A DNA stretch of 64,000 nt from Paulownia fortunei (GCA_019321725.1 CM033106.1:27268118-27332117); one strand, 5' to 3'. Counted from the stretch's first letter, positions 49,978-64,000 are shown. Notes: a model not told the origin generated them from the sequence alone. Numbers and translations are program-made.

Positions 49978-52900
49978 TCATCTAGCAGCTGTATATGGGT
50001 GCGGCAATCTCTCATTTTCATTCCCAGTATTCTCAATGTCTGAAGGGGCTTTGATGGATAATGATGATCTAAATGTATCTTTCTGTACCGGTGTAAACTT
50101 TAGTCTCAGAAGTAATGAGTTCGTCATTACACCAATAGAGCTCAAACCCATCAGTGCACCAGCAAGTGAAGGTGATAGCATGGTTCCAGTCACAGGCAGC
50201 AATGTTCCAGCTGCTACTGGAATTCCGATCTGTAAAGACGAAGAAAAGCAGATTAAACCACCAGTTTGTGAGAGTAAATTACTGGCCAAGGGCAAAAAGA
50301 AGGACACGAACTGCAGTGCCAGTGCTCAGATCTGTGGTTTGGGAGAGGACAAGGAGATTTTGCACATAATTTCATCAAGAGAATATGAGCATAGACATCT
50401 AGATTTGGAAGTTGATCTGAATTAGCATCAGATATTACTATTTTTGCTTGGGTATTCTCTCAGATAAGCACCAGAATCAACTCAAGTTTTTTTTTTTTTT
50501 TTTCATTTTATTTCTTTATACTAGATAAAACAATTAAACCAGTAAAAATCCATAAAACTGTTAAAATGCCCTTTGAGAAATTACAAAATGGTAAATGATT
50601 TAAGGCTCAAAAGAACTACTAAAGAGAGCATTACATAACATGAATCAGAGCTTGATTGTTGGGATTGGTCAAGGAAAATGCATCACTCACTTACCCAAGG
50701 AGATGGTGGAAGGCAATACGACATATTAATATTTAAGTAAAGAACGGAAAGAACTTGAAGAATAGTCCAGGTTTACTACAATCACAAAAAGGTTCTACAA
50801 GCATCAAACTTTCATATTGCCATTTGCACAAGATTAATATAAAGTACAATATAATACTGTACTGCAACATGGCCTCAAAAGCATAAATGTCATGTCCTAG
50901 GCCTGAGCACCATTAAATGGGCATGGGCAATCAAATTTCTGAAGGAATTGGTTCTAATTACTTCTCTCAACCATTTAAAGATAATCACTTTCCTTTCCTA
51001 AGGGACAAATTGTCTTAGAAACTGCATAAAAAATCCTCAAGGTCCTCATAAAAGCTTAACACAGACTAGGACCATGTGCATGTGGAAATCTAGAGATAGC
51101 TTCCAAAAGTAAAAGTAGCAGGTTACTAGCAAGGGGTGTTGGACTGTCTCGTGTAGTAAGTAGTTTCCACTCAATATAATAGTCCGACCAAAGCTTGTGA
51201 GCCCTTTCACCATGAATTGATAGTTAATACGTGCCTCGACACCCCTATGTCCATTATGTTGAGCTAAATCAACTGCCCAGATAACTCAAGTCTTGGTGCT
51301 CGTAAGTCAGTCCTTCAGTAATCAGTCTCATTTCATCCTCCACCCCATGTGGAACAAGTTAGTTGTCTAATCTTCTTTATAATTTACCAAGTGTACCACT
51401 AAAACCAAGGTCCAGAGGTGGATCCCTCCCACTAGGAGTTTTATTTGTTCCTTGTTTTGTTGCACCAGTGTATTTATTTTACTAGAGATTTATAATTTTA
51501 CAAAAAATAAAACAATGGAAACTTTTCTATGAAGGTATTAAATAGCAGCATGGGGCAAAAACTTACAATATTGTATGCAAAGGCCCACCAAAGATTTTGC
51601 TTCACAGTCTTCATGGTAAGTCTACTCAGCTCCAGTGCGTCAAGTAACTGCATGGCAAAGGTTGTCAGCAGCAGGCACACATAAACACATACATACATAC
51701 AGTTCATGAAATCCCCTTCATATGCAGTTATGCACATTGAGCTGACTGCCTTGACCAACTGTTGATAATCACTTTGAATCATCAGAGGAGCATTTTAATT
51801 TGGAATTCATGATTGGTAATTTAATTGATCTTCTGGTACTATTCACTTATTCCTGCAGTCACTCTTTTTTTCTCTACTATAATTCTATCGATCAGATTAC
51901 TAATTGTATTTGTTCAATCAGGCAGAACCTTATTTTTATCATCCAAAGGAGAATCTATCCAACCTGGAGACCAATTTGACAAAACAATTTGTGAATATCA
52001 AGATTTGATCAAATGTTCTACTTCCAAATGAAGCATAAATATATCTGACAGTGATAACAATTCATGGAAAGTAAATTGCTTGAGAAACATTTACTTACAC
52101 CAACTTTATTTTCAATTTTTTTCCCATTTCATCCTTCTATTTCTTGTTTTTTTTCTTCTTTTCAATTTATCAGCATCGTTTTAAACTTTTTATTTTGTAT
52201 TACAATTCCACTTGTCAATCCACAAAATCCTTGCCCTTTTCAATCTTCCTATTAATTCTGCGGGTCTTTCTTTCCTCAATATTTTTCATCACTGACAACT
52301 TAAAACAAAATACTCATAAATTATAGTGACAGTTGTATAAAACCTAAACAATTAGAGATTTCTCAACTGTGTTAAGTATATCAGAGCCACAGACAGAAAA
52401 AAGACAATGAGAAGCTGCAACGGTAATTTCAAGCTTAAGCGTCATATTCCAAAACAACCATAATATAAGTGAAAGTCTTAGTTATGGGCTCAATGAAAGA
52501 TATATTGGCTTAGGGTTATTTCGATAATCAGCTCCAGCAGTCTTTCCTTAACAGAGAAAAACTTCAAAAGGGTCCTTTTAGAGAACAACTGGAGTCGAAA
52601 CCTGATCTGGAACTGAAGCAAATCTGTGCTTGCTCAAGCATGCTCTTCACGCTTTCACTGGTGAAATAAGGAACAGTCACAATGAACTTATCCCATAACT
52701 AAATTTGAATGCAAAACCCCAAAAGGTTTCATCTTTGCTTAATGACAACATGCAATGCTGTGGAGCTACTTGCTCCATTTGCCACTCAGAGGTAGTGCCT
52801 GAGAGCTTATTTCCTCAGGTCGAAGGTAGAAATCACCCCATCCAAACCCAAATCTTTGCAGATCTAGGCCCAAATCTCTTGTTCCCACATGTCATATAAG

Positions 52901-55900
52901 TGTTTCAAATATAGAGAACAAATTCTTTGCATTCCTAGATCATAAACGCTACTTGGGTCTGTAACCAACAGCTAATCAAGCAAACCTTATTTTCCTTAAA
53001 TGGCATAACTAATTTCTGACCCTAAAATCATACATTATAATATGATACAGATATTTGAATCCATATTAATTAATTCATATAGAAAATGAAAATGAGGAGA
53101 GATCAACATATTCCAGGAAAATACTTCTGAGATGAAGCCAGAGTTAATACGATACCTGGGACAACCTGTTCTGCATTAGCACAATCGAAGACACCTCAGT
53201 AGCAGCCCCGACACCTCCACCAATGGCAACTCCTACATGCGATGAAGCCAGGGCAGCTGCATCATTGATTCCATCACCAACCATAGCAACAATGTTCTCA
53301 CCCCCCTGAAGTCTGCTTATAAACTTCTTTTTTTCCTCAGGTTTGACTCCATACAGCACCTGCAAACCATTCATGTAATGCAACAACGTAATTTTTAAAG
53401 TTGCTTATAAACTGAGGAGATTAGAAAAATTATTTGGAATATAAAACCTTGAGTCAGCAGCAAATGTTGTCCATACAATTAATACATACATTAGGCAGAG
53501 ATAATACTTTTTTGCAGTCTGCTACTTATTCTTCCATTTTATAGTCAATCAATGAAAACCTCATCCAATTTATTTGTGACAACTTACTCATAAAAATGAC
53601 AGGTTTATCGAGATATAGTGAGAAAACAGAAGTAACCGACAAAGCTTAATTACAGCCACTAGAGAAGATTCTCGTTGTGCAGCCCATAAGAGAAAAGTTC
53701 AACATAGTAACAAATGTTAATCCAATACAGTTTTCCAAACTAGAATCGGCTTTAGTAGCAAACAGTGAGAAGGGCTACAGAAAACGATCCCAGAGAAGTA
53801 AATCCCAAGGAGGATCATAAATGTTGTGTCATTGTTAGAGAAAGAAATCATTTTTTAAATAAATAAATAAATATTTAACAATTAAACTCTGACGTCTCCA
53901 GAAGTTCAGAGGTAAATTTATATGGAAGCCATGTAAAAGCCATTTATGTCCACTTCAAATATTAGTATTTACTTGGCTTACTTCAACTTGTATACTAATT
54001 GAATCTGATGATTTCATAGTTCTTGTACTTCCAGGTTTCTGTCATATTAGGTATATATAAGTACCAAATTTTCCATATCTCCAAGTATAAAAGACATGTA
54101 TTACTATAAAATCTATGTATTCAAGTATTCTAATAGTTTCGTATATGTAACAACCCATCTCAGCCGAAAGAATTAGTTTTTATCATTTAGTTTGTATCAA
54201 GATCTCCCATACAGTAGGAGAAACTATTATGTACTCCAAGCTCAGAGGACGGTAACTTAGCCAGAAAAGACTGAAGTCCTGAAAAAGATATCAAAATGTT
54301 CAATTCAAGTAGGCAGTATGTGTGTGACTAACAAGTGTGTTCCATGTAAATGGTCTAACCCTTTCCCTCGGAATACCAACAGCAGAAGCAACGTATTCAG
54401 CAGCACTTTTTTTGTCACCAGAAAGCAAATAAGTGCTGATTCCTTGACGAGTCAATGATTCAATGACATGCCTGGCATCTTCTCTGATTTGATCCTCAAC
54501 ATAAATTACTCCGGCAAGAACACCATCTACTCCAACATAAACCACTGATTGATTTTTAAACTCCTCAACCTCTTGGAATGGACTGTCGCTAACTACTCCA
54601 TGCCTGCATGTGTTTAAAAACCTAATGTTTAACCTTTGAGAATAAAGAATATTAGGAACAAAATAAAAGAAACACTCTTGAGAGAAGTTATCAATTTCTT
54701 AAGATTCCAGGATTTCATGCAATGATTCTCAGGTTCAAATGGAAAGATAGAAAAAACAATACCCAAAAACATGAGTCTTTTTTCACTAACTTACACATAA
54801 CTACAGTCCAAGTCAAGCTGACAAAGTAGGAAAGAAAAATGCATAGTTTTCTCGAGTTAAACACTTAAAAATATTTTCTTCAATGTCTTTCTGAAATTTT
54901 TACTGGAGAGCCAATCTTTTTAACTGAAAAAATGCATTTTCATGCACACATTCATGCATAATTACTATCATTGTTTAGAGTCCAACTGATTAATGGTGAT
55001 TGTCAGTCTGAAGGTAATAGGCAGTTCAAAAGACCATAGTCAGAATTTTCAAAATCCATATATCCAATATAGTTATTTCGAGTAGAATTGCAATAAATGA
55101 GTGGAGCCTATGGTCAAAAGTAACATTTCATGTAGTTTGTTAGGGAGATTCTGCAGCAATATTGGATATTCAGGAATAGTAATAAATGACCATTCAAAAG
55201 TAGTACAGTTTTATCTGGAATCAAGAGAGATTAACATGCCATTAATAAGAACAGGACATCATCCAAACCTGCTCGCATGTCTTGAATATACACTCCTTCG
55301 CTCTGCACTAGTTTTTTACTAATCACCAACCGTTTGAATGGGAAATTCACAAATGAATAAAAAGGAGAATCAGGAAAAAGAAGAAAAAGAGAAGAAAGAG
55401 AATATTCTCACTGTCCAATGTACAGTTAAAAAGAAGTTAATAAAAAGTTCAGACAAGCGGTTTCATTGTACTCAACCCTCAGTCAAGCAACTTGGTGCTC
55501 AAATGTCATTAGGGCTGAGGCTTCATAAGTAGCTTCTTGGCTCTATTTGTTCATAAGGCCCAAAATGGAAAACTTGCCTACTTTTACTCACAATTCCCTA
55601 CGGATCAAGTGGGATGACAACATAACAAGCATTGCAATGATCACCCTTGATGCGATGCCCATGTGTCAAAGGTCATCACCTCACTCGGCATCATTGATGC
55701 ACCACACTCACCCTCACGCTCTGTCCCATACCAATCTTCACCGATGGACCCTGGACTTAGCAGAGAGCATCTGCACATCATATAAAGTCAATAGATATGG
55801 GTCTTTCATAATGTTTTGTGGTAAATTGTTGTGCAACAGTAGGTCGCATTACTCAGCTTTTCAATTTCTAGTGCAGTCACAAGCTTTTATTTTTCTTAGT

Positions 55901-58900
55901 CTCTTACAAGGGGAATATGTAAATGAAGCTAGTTGGTAGTGAGCCTTGGTGGAATAACCACCTCCCCCCTACTCCAACCATTGTAATCCAGAAGCACAGT
56001 AAATTAGTCTCAATTCAATGAAATGAAGATTAATTTCTTCAAATTATGCCTCAACAAGCATTCCATCAGTTTAGTGTAATTTTGCATTTTACACCTGGAC
56101 GTGATTGTGACCCAGCAGTAAGCATTTGGCTGGAGTAGTTGTGAGTGTAAGCTACTTGCCAAATGGTGCCCTTTTCCAGTTACTTGTCAAAGGTGCCCTG
56201 TGACACCCTGTCACGCACAGTTACGCAATTCATGGTCAGCATAGTCTACAGCCAGGGGCAGCTAAAATGACTTCTCCAAGACCAACTTTTAACCATTTTT
56301 ACGCCTTAGGCCAAAGATTGACTCAAGCTGTATGCTAAACAGAGCCCAAATAATTGATGTTGTTACTTAAATTATCAAACCCAACGTATAAGGAGGTAGT
56401 TCCAAGTCCCCATAAGCATAATAGGAAAACAACATATGAAAAATCACAATCATATGGAACTCTTCTATAATATCAGAATTAACCATGAACCATAACTTTC
56501 AAAGAAAATAAGTGAAAAAAATCAAATATAAAGGTGTCCAAAAAGTTTTCAAATATTTATCTATTTTCTACACATTCTCCAATCTTTCAACGTGATTAAA
56601 TATGGAAAAGCATATGAGAATCAAGAATTAGTATAGTAAACAAACATGACACATGAGAAATCAAATAAGATGATTATACATCCAACAAACCAGCCAGTAA
56701 TCATTTTTGGTGGACAGCCTTTTGCTGTAAAGTATTCAAGGGAGAAATCTTAATTTACTATATTAATAGTCCTTAAACATCAAAGGAATTGTGAATCACA
56801 TGAACAATTAAAATTAAAATTTCATATTGGAATTGTCAAAGAAAAAAAAAGAATCTGTGCTAAATTCTAAAAGAGCCCAATGACCTAGCAAAGGTTGACT
56901 AGCAAGGCAGCTCTGACAATTAGGTGGTGGGAAGGATGGTATCGTATTACTTGAGATAGAGAAGATAACATTTAGGCACACAGGGGTATTACTACTAGCT
57001 CATAACATTAAAACATGATTATCGATGCATTATACATGAGAGCGCTTGACGGTTGACTGACTAATAATTGAAGATATGAATTGTAACAGATACAGAAAAG
57101 GTGCCAATTGGTAACAGTGTGAGCATAATAGGTAAAATTGTGTCCTACGTCACTTGCCTATACGAATAGATGTCATTACAAATTACAAATTTTCTGATTA
57201 ATAAAATTGTCATATTGGCTCTATTCTGAGGCAAAATCCCTTCTTGCAAATTGGATTGTGGTTGTTGCTTAAGACTACAAGGAAATAATGTTGTACTGGC
57301 TCTTGTGCAAATTTTTGCTAATACTGTGGTTTAGATTCTAAGCAGTGGATAACATTGTTAGTGTCCTCAAGTATGTCCAAGGTCAGTTGTGATTGTTCTG
57401 TTCTTTATATATCCAGCAAGGGCGGCGGTTTTGAACCAGGAAAAGCCTATGTGCGTTCTATTTATTATGAGTCTTTGATTGTGATGAGTAAGCTGGAAAA
57501 TTTTATACAGCTAGAGTTAATATGCACAAATCGAGACAATAATTGTGCCGTAGAATACCAGCAGATTATACTTGTTAATGTCTTTCTTACTAATTCAAAG
57601 AGGTAAATCATGTGTGTGTTTTTGTGTCGATGAAGGTTTTATGAGATAACGTAAGCTCTAGGAAAATGCTTAGTCATCATGTTGAAAGTATCCGTTGCTT
57701 TTATTTTAGTGTGACTTGTGGAGCCCTATTCTCGATATCAATTGTCATATCTTCTACTTTGTTTTCTTTTGTATCTGTGTGGCCCTTGGGCAGAGTGATA
57801 GATACAACAGGGGGTAAATTGTGCTTTTAGTCCCAAATTATATGCCGTTTTGTAAGTTTGCTATCGTGCTTTTAAAAATTAGCCAATTTCCATATATCAC
57901 TGCGCCCTTGCAAGTTTGGTCACTCCATTAAAATATAGACGGAAAAGTCACTTGCAAAGAACATGGCCATTAACTTTGTAACAACGCCATGAAGAATCAA
58001 AATATATAATGGATTAAAAAATTTAGAGAATATCATGAACAATCAAAATAAAGAGCTTGTAATTACTTGACTAATAGAACAAGTAGGGTCAACTTCAAAG
58101 TAAAGCTTAGTTAAATTACCTTTGAACCCACTCCAGTGTACCAACAGCTACCTTTTTCTCATTAATAGTTGCCACCGCACCAGATCCAGGTTCCTCAGTA
58201 AATGTTCCTTCCGCTACCTACAAGCATAATCCTTAAGAAATCTAAAAGTGTTCATTAACAAATTGATGATATTAAAGCAAAAAAATTATAAGACCAACAT
58301 CATACAGAAAAGTGATTGAAAGTTTCCATTAATTATATTGAAGAAAAATGTATATGTAGAAGCATCAGAAAAAGTTCCCCTTAAGGGCCTTAAATCAACT
58401 TTGCTTAATTATGTAGCAAGCAGTAACCTAACATCAACCTGACAAACAAGTCACCAAGACCCAAATGATACAATCAACAGGCAGGTTTCTTGCATGACAA
58501 AGAATTCTAATGGAACACCTCTTTATCAATGAACCCAATTCTTCAGTTTGTTCGTGCCAGAAACTGGTAACAAAACTAATTTAACATCCATCATGTTCAA
58601 GAACACTGAACACGCAAGCAAAATATGTACTATCTTAATATGTAGTAAGAAATGGACAAACAAAAGCAAAGAAAAGAAACCACAAAAAAATAAGTTCTTT
58701 AAACTCTAGATTAAATGCAAGTCTAAAGCAACTGAAGCATGAGGCTACCTTATTATTATTATCATTATGATTACCAGAAGTTAATTCAACTACAAAAGGG
58801 GCTAAATTTAATCGTAGGAGTAATGATCAAAAGACTAAGTGGAAGCTACAAGGACTTGGAGCAAAACATTAGAACAAGTCATGTTTTAAATGTATATGCA

Positions 58901-61688
58901 GCCCAATAGGAAATCTCAGCACCCAGTGCAATCAGAACTTCATATTGCCGATTTCACCAATTAGTCTCTCTCTGAGTAGCAGCAATTGACAAAGAATATA
59001 CCTTCACATTCGGACAGTTCAAAGCCTTTGCAGCCTCCACGATTGCTTTTCCAATTGGATGAATTGTACTTGATTCTACTCCAGCTGCTAACTTCAGAAC
59101 TTCAACTTCAGACCAGTTATGAGTTGAGGTTGAATCTAGCCTGTATTAAACTAGGCTCACTATCATCTTGAAGGCAATAAAGTTTCATAGTAATCAAAAT
59201 GGAAATATTTGAATGGAGAAAAATGCTTTTTCACAAAATTACACTTTAAGCTATCAAAGCTAATACTCCATAGTGTACTTTGAACAATATGCAAGTGGTA
59301 TGACAATATGAAACCAAAAACATTCAAAATACATTTATTGCCAGATACAACCAGCAATTACGTAACCTACATCCTCAAAGTTGGAATTATTCTCTTCTAG
59401 TCAAATGATAAGGTGAGGATGATTCAGCTATGTTCCCATCCTTTACTTCTTCTTTTGGAGACATGACATTTAATGGGCAAGGGGGGTGCTTCCCCCATAT
59501 ATTTTCACTATCATGAATATACATCATTTAAAAAGTTCACAAAAGAAATGCAATTACCAAGAAAGTCATCCTTAGTAATGGAAAGACTCTTTCTTCAGCA
59601 TAATTTCTATCTTATCCTTTCCCTTAAACACTCAAGCTTTCCCTCTCTTCCATAAAATCCGAAAATAGACATGATGGCACCAATTTCCGAATCCCATAAT
59701 CTTTATGTTTTCACCCATAAGCTCCAAAATGCAAGAATTCCTAGTGCAGATTATACAAACTAAACCAAAGAAACCTCAAAGCACCTGCCAATTTTCAATG
59801 CAACAGCTATTGATTTTTTGTCTCTATGCATCTTCTACACAACAGCAAGCACTAACATATGTATACTTCATTTCCTCAGGTTGTCTCCTGTTAAGATGTT
59901 CACTGTTGCAGCTTCTCCTGAGGCCATAAAGAAAGCTATTTTTCTAGGTTCATCAACCTGCCAGATCTGCTTCCGTATAATAAAATCATTGTCTCTGGTG
60001 TTGAACTTGATAACAGGAATTAACTAATATACCTTTACTTGAATATATCCAGCTCATGACATTGCAATCTACCATCATGCTCATGTATCAAACAATGTAC
60101 TTAACAGTTCATAACCATCATTAATTTTCCCACACTCAAAACGTTTTCTTCTAAATGGAGGATGCCACATAGTTTCTGAAGTTTCCTATTCGTTCAACTT
60201 TTGCATTTTTCTCAACTCCATCTCCAAACAAAATAGGGAACTCTCTTTGATTGTTCTTTTATGGCACCAATGTCATGCCAAAAAGTCACCATATTCCATT
60301 ACCATTAACAAAAAGTAGATGTATTTGGCAAAGTATTCCCACCTCCTACATACTTTTGAACTGCAACACCCTACAAGGTACTACCTCCATAGAAGTCAAC
60401 TATCCTCCCTATACATCACTCTTAAGACCAATGACCCTCCTCCAAAGTCTACTTTTTTGCTAGCAAAATCAAATAGCAATTTTAAATGAAAGACTTGACT
60501 GAATTTAGTTAGCCTCCTAAGCCCTGCTCACTCATAAGTAGTAGTGCTTGCATAATCCTAACTCACAAGGTGATATTGAAATTCTCTCCAGTGCCTCTTC
60601 ATTAACAAGGAAAAGAAGATAAAGGTAAACAGGACAACAAACTACAAGCATAACTTCGAATTTCATGTTTACTCCTCAGCAAAACTGTAGAAATTACCAT
60701 CTTGATAGATTTGCAAGTAGAAGATAAAACAAGGAAGAGCTTGAATTGAGACTATACTTTCCTAGTGCAGTTTAGACAAATTTCCAATATTGAGAATCTA
60801 TCTGAATCAGTACCCACTACATTAAGATTGACTCTCATGATTTTTAAACTCAGGTCAGATAATATTAGGTGGAACTTAAATAACCAACAGCATAGCCCAA
60901 ACACTACTTGACCAATATAACGTAATCAAATTGCAAAACTCTACTCAACTCTGGATTTGTATCTGCTTGGTGGCCTTGTATCACAACTTTTGTCACAGTA
61001 GGCTTTCCAATAGTTAATGTCCCTGTTTTGTCAAATACAATTGTGTTAACTGTCGAAAATCTCTCCAAGATACTTCCACCACGCAAAAGCAGTCCTCTTG
61101 TAGCACCAAGTGAAGTTCCAACCTGAATTTATTAACTAATAGTTAACTGGTGGTACAACAAAGTTAAGGTTCTACAAGAACCATGGAAGCATTCACAGGA
61201 ATCAAATATCATATACAAATATTACCAGCACAGCTGTAGGTGTTGCTAGCCCAAGTGCACAAGGACATGCAACAACCTGAATCAACAAAGAGAGATGGGT
61301 TACTTCAGTAAGTTTAATAATGGAGTTGAGCAAACATTACACATAGATGATCTAAGAAAGCTGATTAGTAAAATAGATGGAGATTACAGCCCTTACAGAA
61401 ACATGGAAAAAAATATGGTTTTCGGTCAATGTGAAGTTAACATGAGGTCAAGTTTTAGGAGTTGGTTTAATCTATTTATGTCTTGTTGTTGCAGGAACCT
61501 CATTGGAAAAGGTGCAATGTCTAAAAAGTGGCATATAGTACCAGAACACTACAGGAAAGTTGCAATGCCAATGACATGGAACTTCCTTGGTGAAGAGCAG
61601 CTGGAAGAATTCGTGAACCAAAAAGATTCCAGAACATAAATGTGGCAGCGGAAAGCGCCATTACTCCATAAGTAAAGTGTCCAGCAAC
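49978..61688 (-). CDS. PAA1: Chloroplast copper-transporting P1B-ATPase, PAA1/HMA6 type (C-terminal half)
   Basis: PAA1 moves Cu+ across the chloroplast envelope to supply plastocyanin and plastid Cu/Zn superoxide dismutase. Nine minus-strand exons are in the window: 61688-61542, 61276-61226, 61122-60945, 59135-59002, 58217-58120, 54603-54360, 53359-53156, 51647-51567, 50229-49978. They sum to 1389 nt and stay in frame (462 aa to a TGA). Motifs in order: [17 protein letters not shown] membrane segment, CPC metal site in [13 protein letters not shown], phosphorylation loop DKTGTLT, HP motif in [18 protein letters not shown] with GTLEWVQR in the ATP-binding domain, [33 protein letters not shown] and [18 protein letters not shown]. 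The pattern matches PAA1 and not PAA2/HMA8, whose loop and GDGINDAPSLA region differ. The family is about 950 aa, so the transit peptide, heavy-metal domain and first helices lie beyond 64000. Introns of 3.5 kb (54604-58119) and 1.8 kb (59136-60944) contain no recognised gene. Confidence 0.94.
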
Positions 61689-64000
61689 CTAGATTAAAAG
61701 TAGCAGTGTTAATGGACTGTGGCTGGACTTCCAGCAAAAGAGCATATTCTACTGCATGCATGATGACGAGCATACAGGAGAAAAAATATAGCTAAAGTAA
61801 AATCAACAACAAAACTACTCGGAGAGTAGAGATAATGGATGGTCGTAAATCTAATACTAGATCAGTGTCTTGGTAAATCTGTAGGCCACAAATACGATAA
61901 CTGAAGGACAGAAATAATGGATGATAGGCAACTCTCTTGGTACCAGTTGCAGGATTTTGGTTTCTTCCCATGTAATTTAAGGTAGGCCATAAAACAACTT
62001 TGAAATTAGTAACAGAAAGTGGGTGGACAATTGTCATCTGTGGTTTGCTGATGAGTCAAGGGAGGGGTAGCAATTTCCGACATGATCTGGCCCAACACAA
62101 CTCTACATACATTTAGTTATTTAGGCTTGAGACTTTACGTCAAACTGGTTCCACCTAGTTTAAGAGTTACAAAAAATTAGTTGGAGGTCGTCGGAACAAC
62201 CCAAAAAATAATCCAGTTAACTTGACGACCTGACCCACACCCACACATTGCACCAATTAAACCTTTAACAGAAGTGTAACATAATTATGTAGTTTTGACT
62301 CAACAGAATAAAGAAGGTTAACTTCGTATAATGACATCTGCAAAAAAAGTAAAACTGTGAAGTTCAAATTATTTTGTTTTGTCAGTGCTGTTCTTTTCTT
62401 CTCCTCTTCACAATCTGAAAAATCAAAAGAATCAGATAGATGTTTGATAACCTCATACTATTGGTGATAATTCTAATCAAATGACTGGCCCTACATTGCT
62501 CTGATGACTACCACTGAAGAAACTAGAAGGTTACACCTATACCAGTATATATTTAGGACTAAAGAATTTGGTGATAAAATGTTGTAACTTCAATATATCC
62601 ACGCCCTCACTGGGATATCATGCACAAGTATTTTCAAATAAAAGATTCCAAATTTTTTCTTCGAGTTCTATTTCTTAAAAAGGAAGAACACTAAAATTGA
62701 GCTGTTAGTAAGCATTCTTGATTTTGATCTGTTAAAGGTACTGATTAAAATCTAGATGGTAAAGTAATTAATTCATAGTTAATGTATTGTTTAGAAGATT
62801 TTATATTCCCAAGTCATTGATGTGGCAATATATAGGTCTTAATAAAATAAGCCATCGAAATATTATGTATCTTGAACATGGGATTTTTCCTTCTCACAGT
62901 TAAGAGTACAAGTTATAATATTCTTGAAATGTAAAATGTAGGAAGTGTGGATGAATAGATTAAAAATAAATGAATAAATAAATGAAGACAAAATTCAACC
63001 AAAAAAGATTCCTTTATATGGTGTGGTTGTTTGATCAATCTACTGGAATTTCTTTTATTGCTGGCTGTTGAAAAGAGCATTTGCAGGTTATATGATTTCT
63101 TTCAGAAGTTTCGGCAGTTCCCATTTGAAAAGTCGTGAAGTTCATGAACTTGGTGAACCCATGGCTTAAAATTCCATGATTAGTGATTCAGTTAAACTTT
63201 ACAATAATATCTGCACAAACAAGATACCCCACGAAAATGCTCCATGGTTTTAGTTCTATCCTTCAATACTTTTGAGAATTTATTGGTGCAACTCTTGTTT
63301 TATTTTATGGTTATTTATGATCAGGTTAATAAAATTTGAGTTAAGAGGCCAGGATGGAAAATATCATAAAAATCCTAACCTTAAACAACCAGAACCCATC
63401 TAATTGGACAAGGTAGCCACCCTTACTCGAGGGCTTAGATATGATCTCAGCTAACTCAAAGTTCAGTTCAATACTGATAGGAGAAAGATTGTTTGAAGTT
63501 TGATTTCTAACTTAGTAAACCGTGCTAATATTTTTAGGGTGAATTACAAAAGCTACACTTGAGGTTTGGGCTATTTATAAAAGAACACATCTATGTTTGT
63601 AAATTACAAATACCCCAATTACAAATACCCCTTGACATTTATTTCTATTTTACATATTGCACCTACTGAGAGGGGAATTTATAAAATAAAGACAAACCTC
63701 AAGGGCGTATTTGTAATACCTCAAGGGGTTATTCGAAATTAGTTTTTGTAATTTAACCCTATTTTTTATTAGTCAGTGATTTATCAAGCTTCTGAGCTTG
63801 CTTCAATAAACTTCTCCCTCTGTCCCAAATTTATTGCCTCATTTCATTTTTAATATATCCCAAAATAAGACTCCATTTCCTAAAATTGAAATTATTTTTC
63901 CCCAAAATTATCGTCTCAACTTGAGAAATACATGACACCACTAATTCTCAACCACTATTTTTAAGAATAGCAGTGTTTTCAACTCTCATCTCAAACTCCA
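61689..64000. other. Long upstream intron of PAA1 (right window edge)
   Basis: The first visible PAA1 exon starts right after a CTAG acceptor at 61689. I searched the minus strand of the remaining 2.3 kb for the preceding conserved exon (REAPVQRLADK type) and found none, so this is probably a single long intron. It contains a MITE at 63537-63759 and otherwise AT-rich sequence. Confidence 0.55.
63537..63759. mobile_element. 223-bp MITE related to the SC35-intron element
   Basis: Ends are GGGTGAATTACAAAA and, in reverse complement, GGGTTAAATTACAAAAA, forming terminal inverted repeats; ttgaggtttg near the left end is mirrored by aacctcaa on the right. Flanks tattttta and tatttttt suggest an AT-rich target duplication of about 8 bp. 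Inside is 'tacaaataccccttgacatt...tttacatattgcacc', also present in the element at 30274. There is no open frame, so it is non-autonomous. Confidence 0.7.

Noticed and set aside
50036..50425. 129-codon plus-strand open frame
   Set aside because: It lies antisense to the last PAA1 exon and its upstream intron; the minus strand encodes the conserved [15 protein letters not shown] membrane segment.
57790..57960. Sequence resembling a dispersed plant repeat (cttttagtcccaaatt)
   Set aside because: I could not find matching ends or a target duplication, so I do not call an element.
49978..61688. Assignment to PAA2/HMA8 instead of PAA1/HMA6
   Set aside because: The exons give [30 protein letters not shown] and [10 protein letters not shown], which fit PAA1; PAA2 has a different loop and GDGINDAPSLA.
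1..64000. CRISPR arrays, operons, tRNA or rRNA genes
   Set aside because: None seen: no regularly spaced short direct repeats with unique spacers, no convincing tRNA cloverleaf, and the genes are individually transcribed eukaryotic units.

Overview
This window is nuclear DNA of a flowering plant, most likely a eudicot. The genes have many small GT-AG exons, AT-rich introns and intergenic DNA, and protein families of plant type: a KUP/HAK/KT potassium transporter, a chloroplast copper P-type ATPase, a plant Pumilio and a plant SC35. Nothing in it looks bacterial or viral. I could not fix the family; an asterid is only a guess. I rebuilt six gene models exon by exon. The five complete ones close in frame from ATG to stop, and the partial one is in frame throughout.

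Layout. 1-2168: intergenic DNA and the 3' flank of the first gene. 2169-8110 (-): a Pumilio/PUF RNA-binding protein (778 aa, 5 coding exons) with a TATA box and a GA-rich leader upstream. 8.7-13.65 kb: AT-rich intergenic DNA with little structure. 13654-16128 (+): a 158-aa coiled-coil protein of unknown role (3 exons). 17554-22532 (+): a CD2BP2/LIN1-type U5 snRNP-associated protein with an OCRE domain (363 aa, 10 exons). 22.5-27.0 kb: convergent intergenic DNA holding a direct duplication with a period of about 710 bp. 27015-32265 (-): an SC35-type SR splicing factor (247 aa, 7 exons). Its second intron carries a terminal-inverted-repeat element of about 1.5 kb that contains a decayed fragment of the plastid gene psaB. 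33.4-37.3 kb: three tandem units of about 460 bp, the third split by a 2554-bp solo LTR with a perfect 5-bp target duplication. 38369-48808 (+): a KUP7-type potassium transporter (846 aa, 10 exons). 49978-61688 (-): the C-terminal half of the chloroplast copper ATPase PAA1/HMA6 (9 exons, 462 codons); its N-terminal exons lie beyond the right edge. A 223-bp MITE, apparently related to the element in the SC35 intron, sits in the last 2.3 kb.

The genes do not form an operon or cluster. Three of them act in RNA metabolism (Pumilio, CD2BP2 homologue, SC35) and two in ion transport (K+, Cu+), but the adjacency is probably incidental. The most unusual structures are the plastid gene fragment inside a mobile element in a splicing-factor intron, the solo LTR that dates itself after the tandem array, a tandem duplication that copies a splice donor in the KUP7 gene, and a glycine-to-aspartate change in the RNP1 motif of the SC35 protein.
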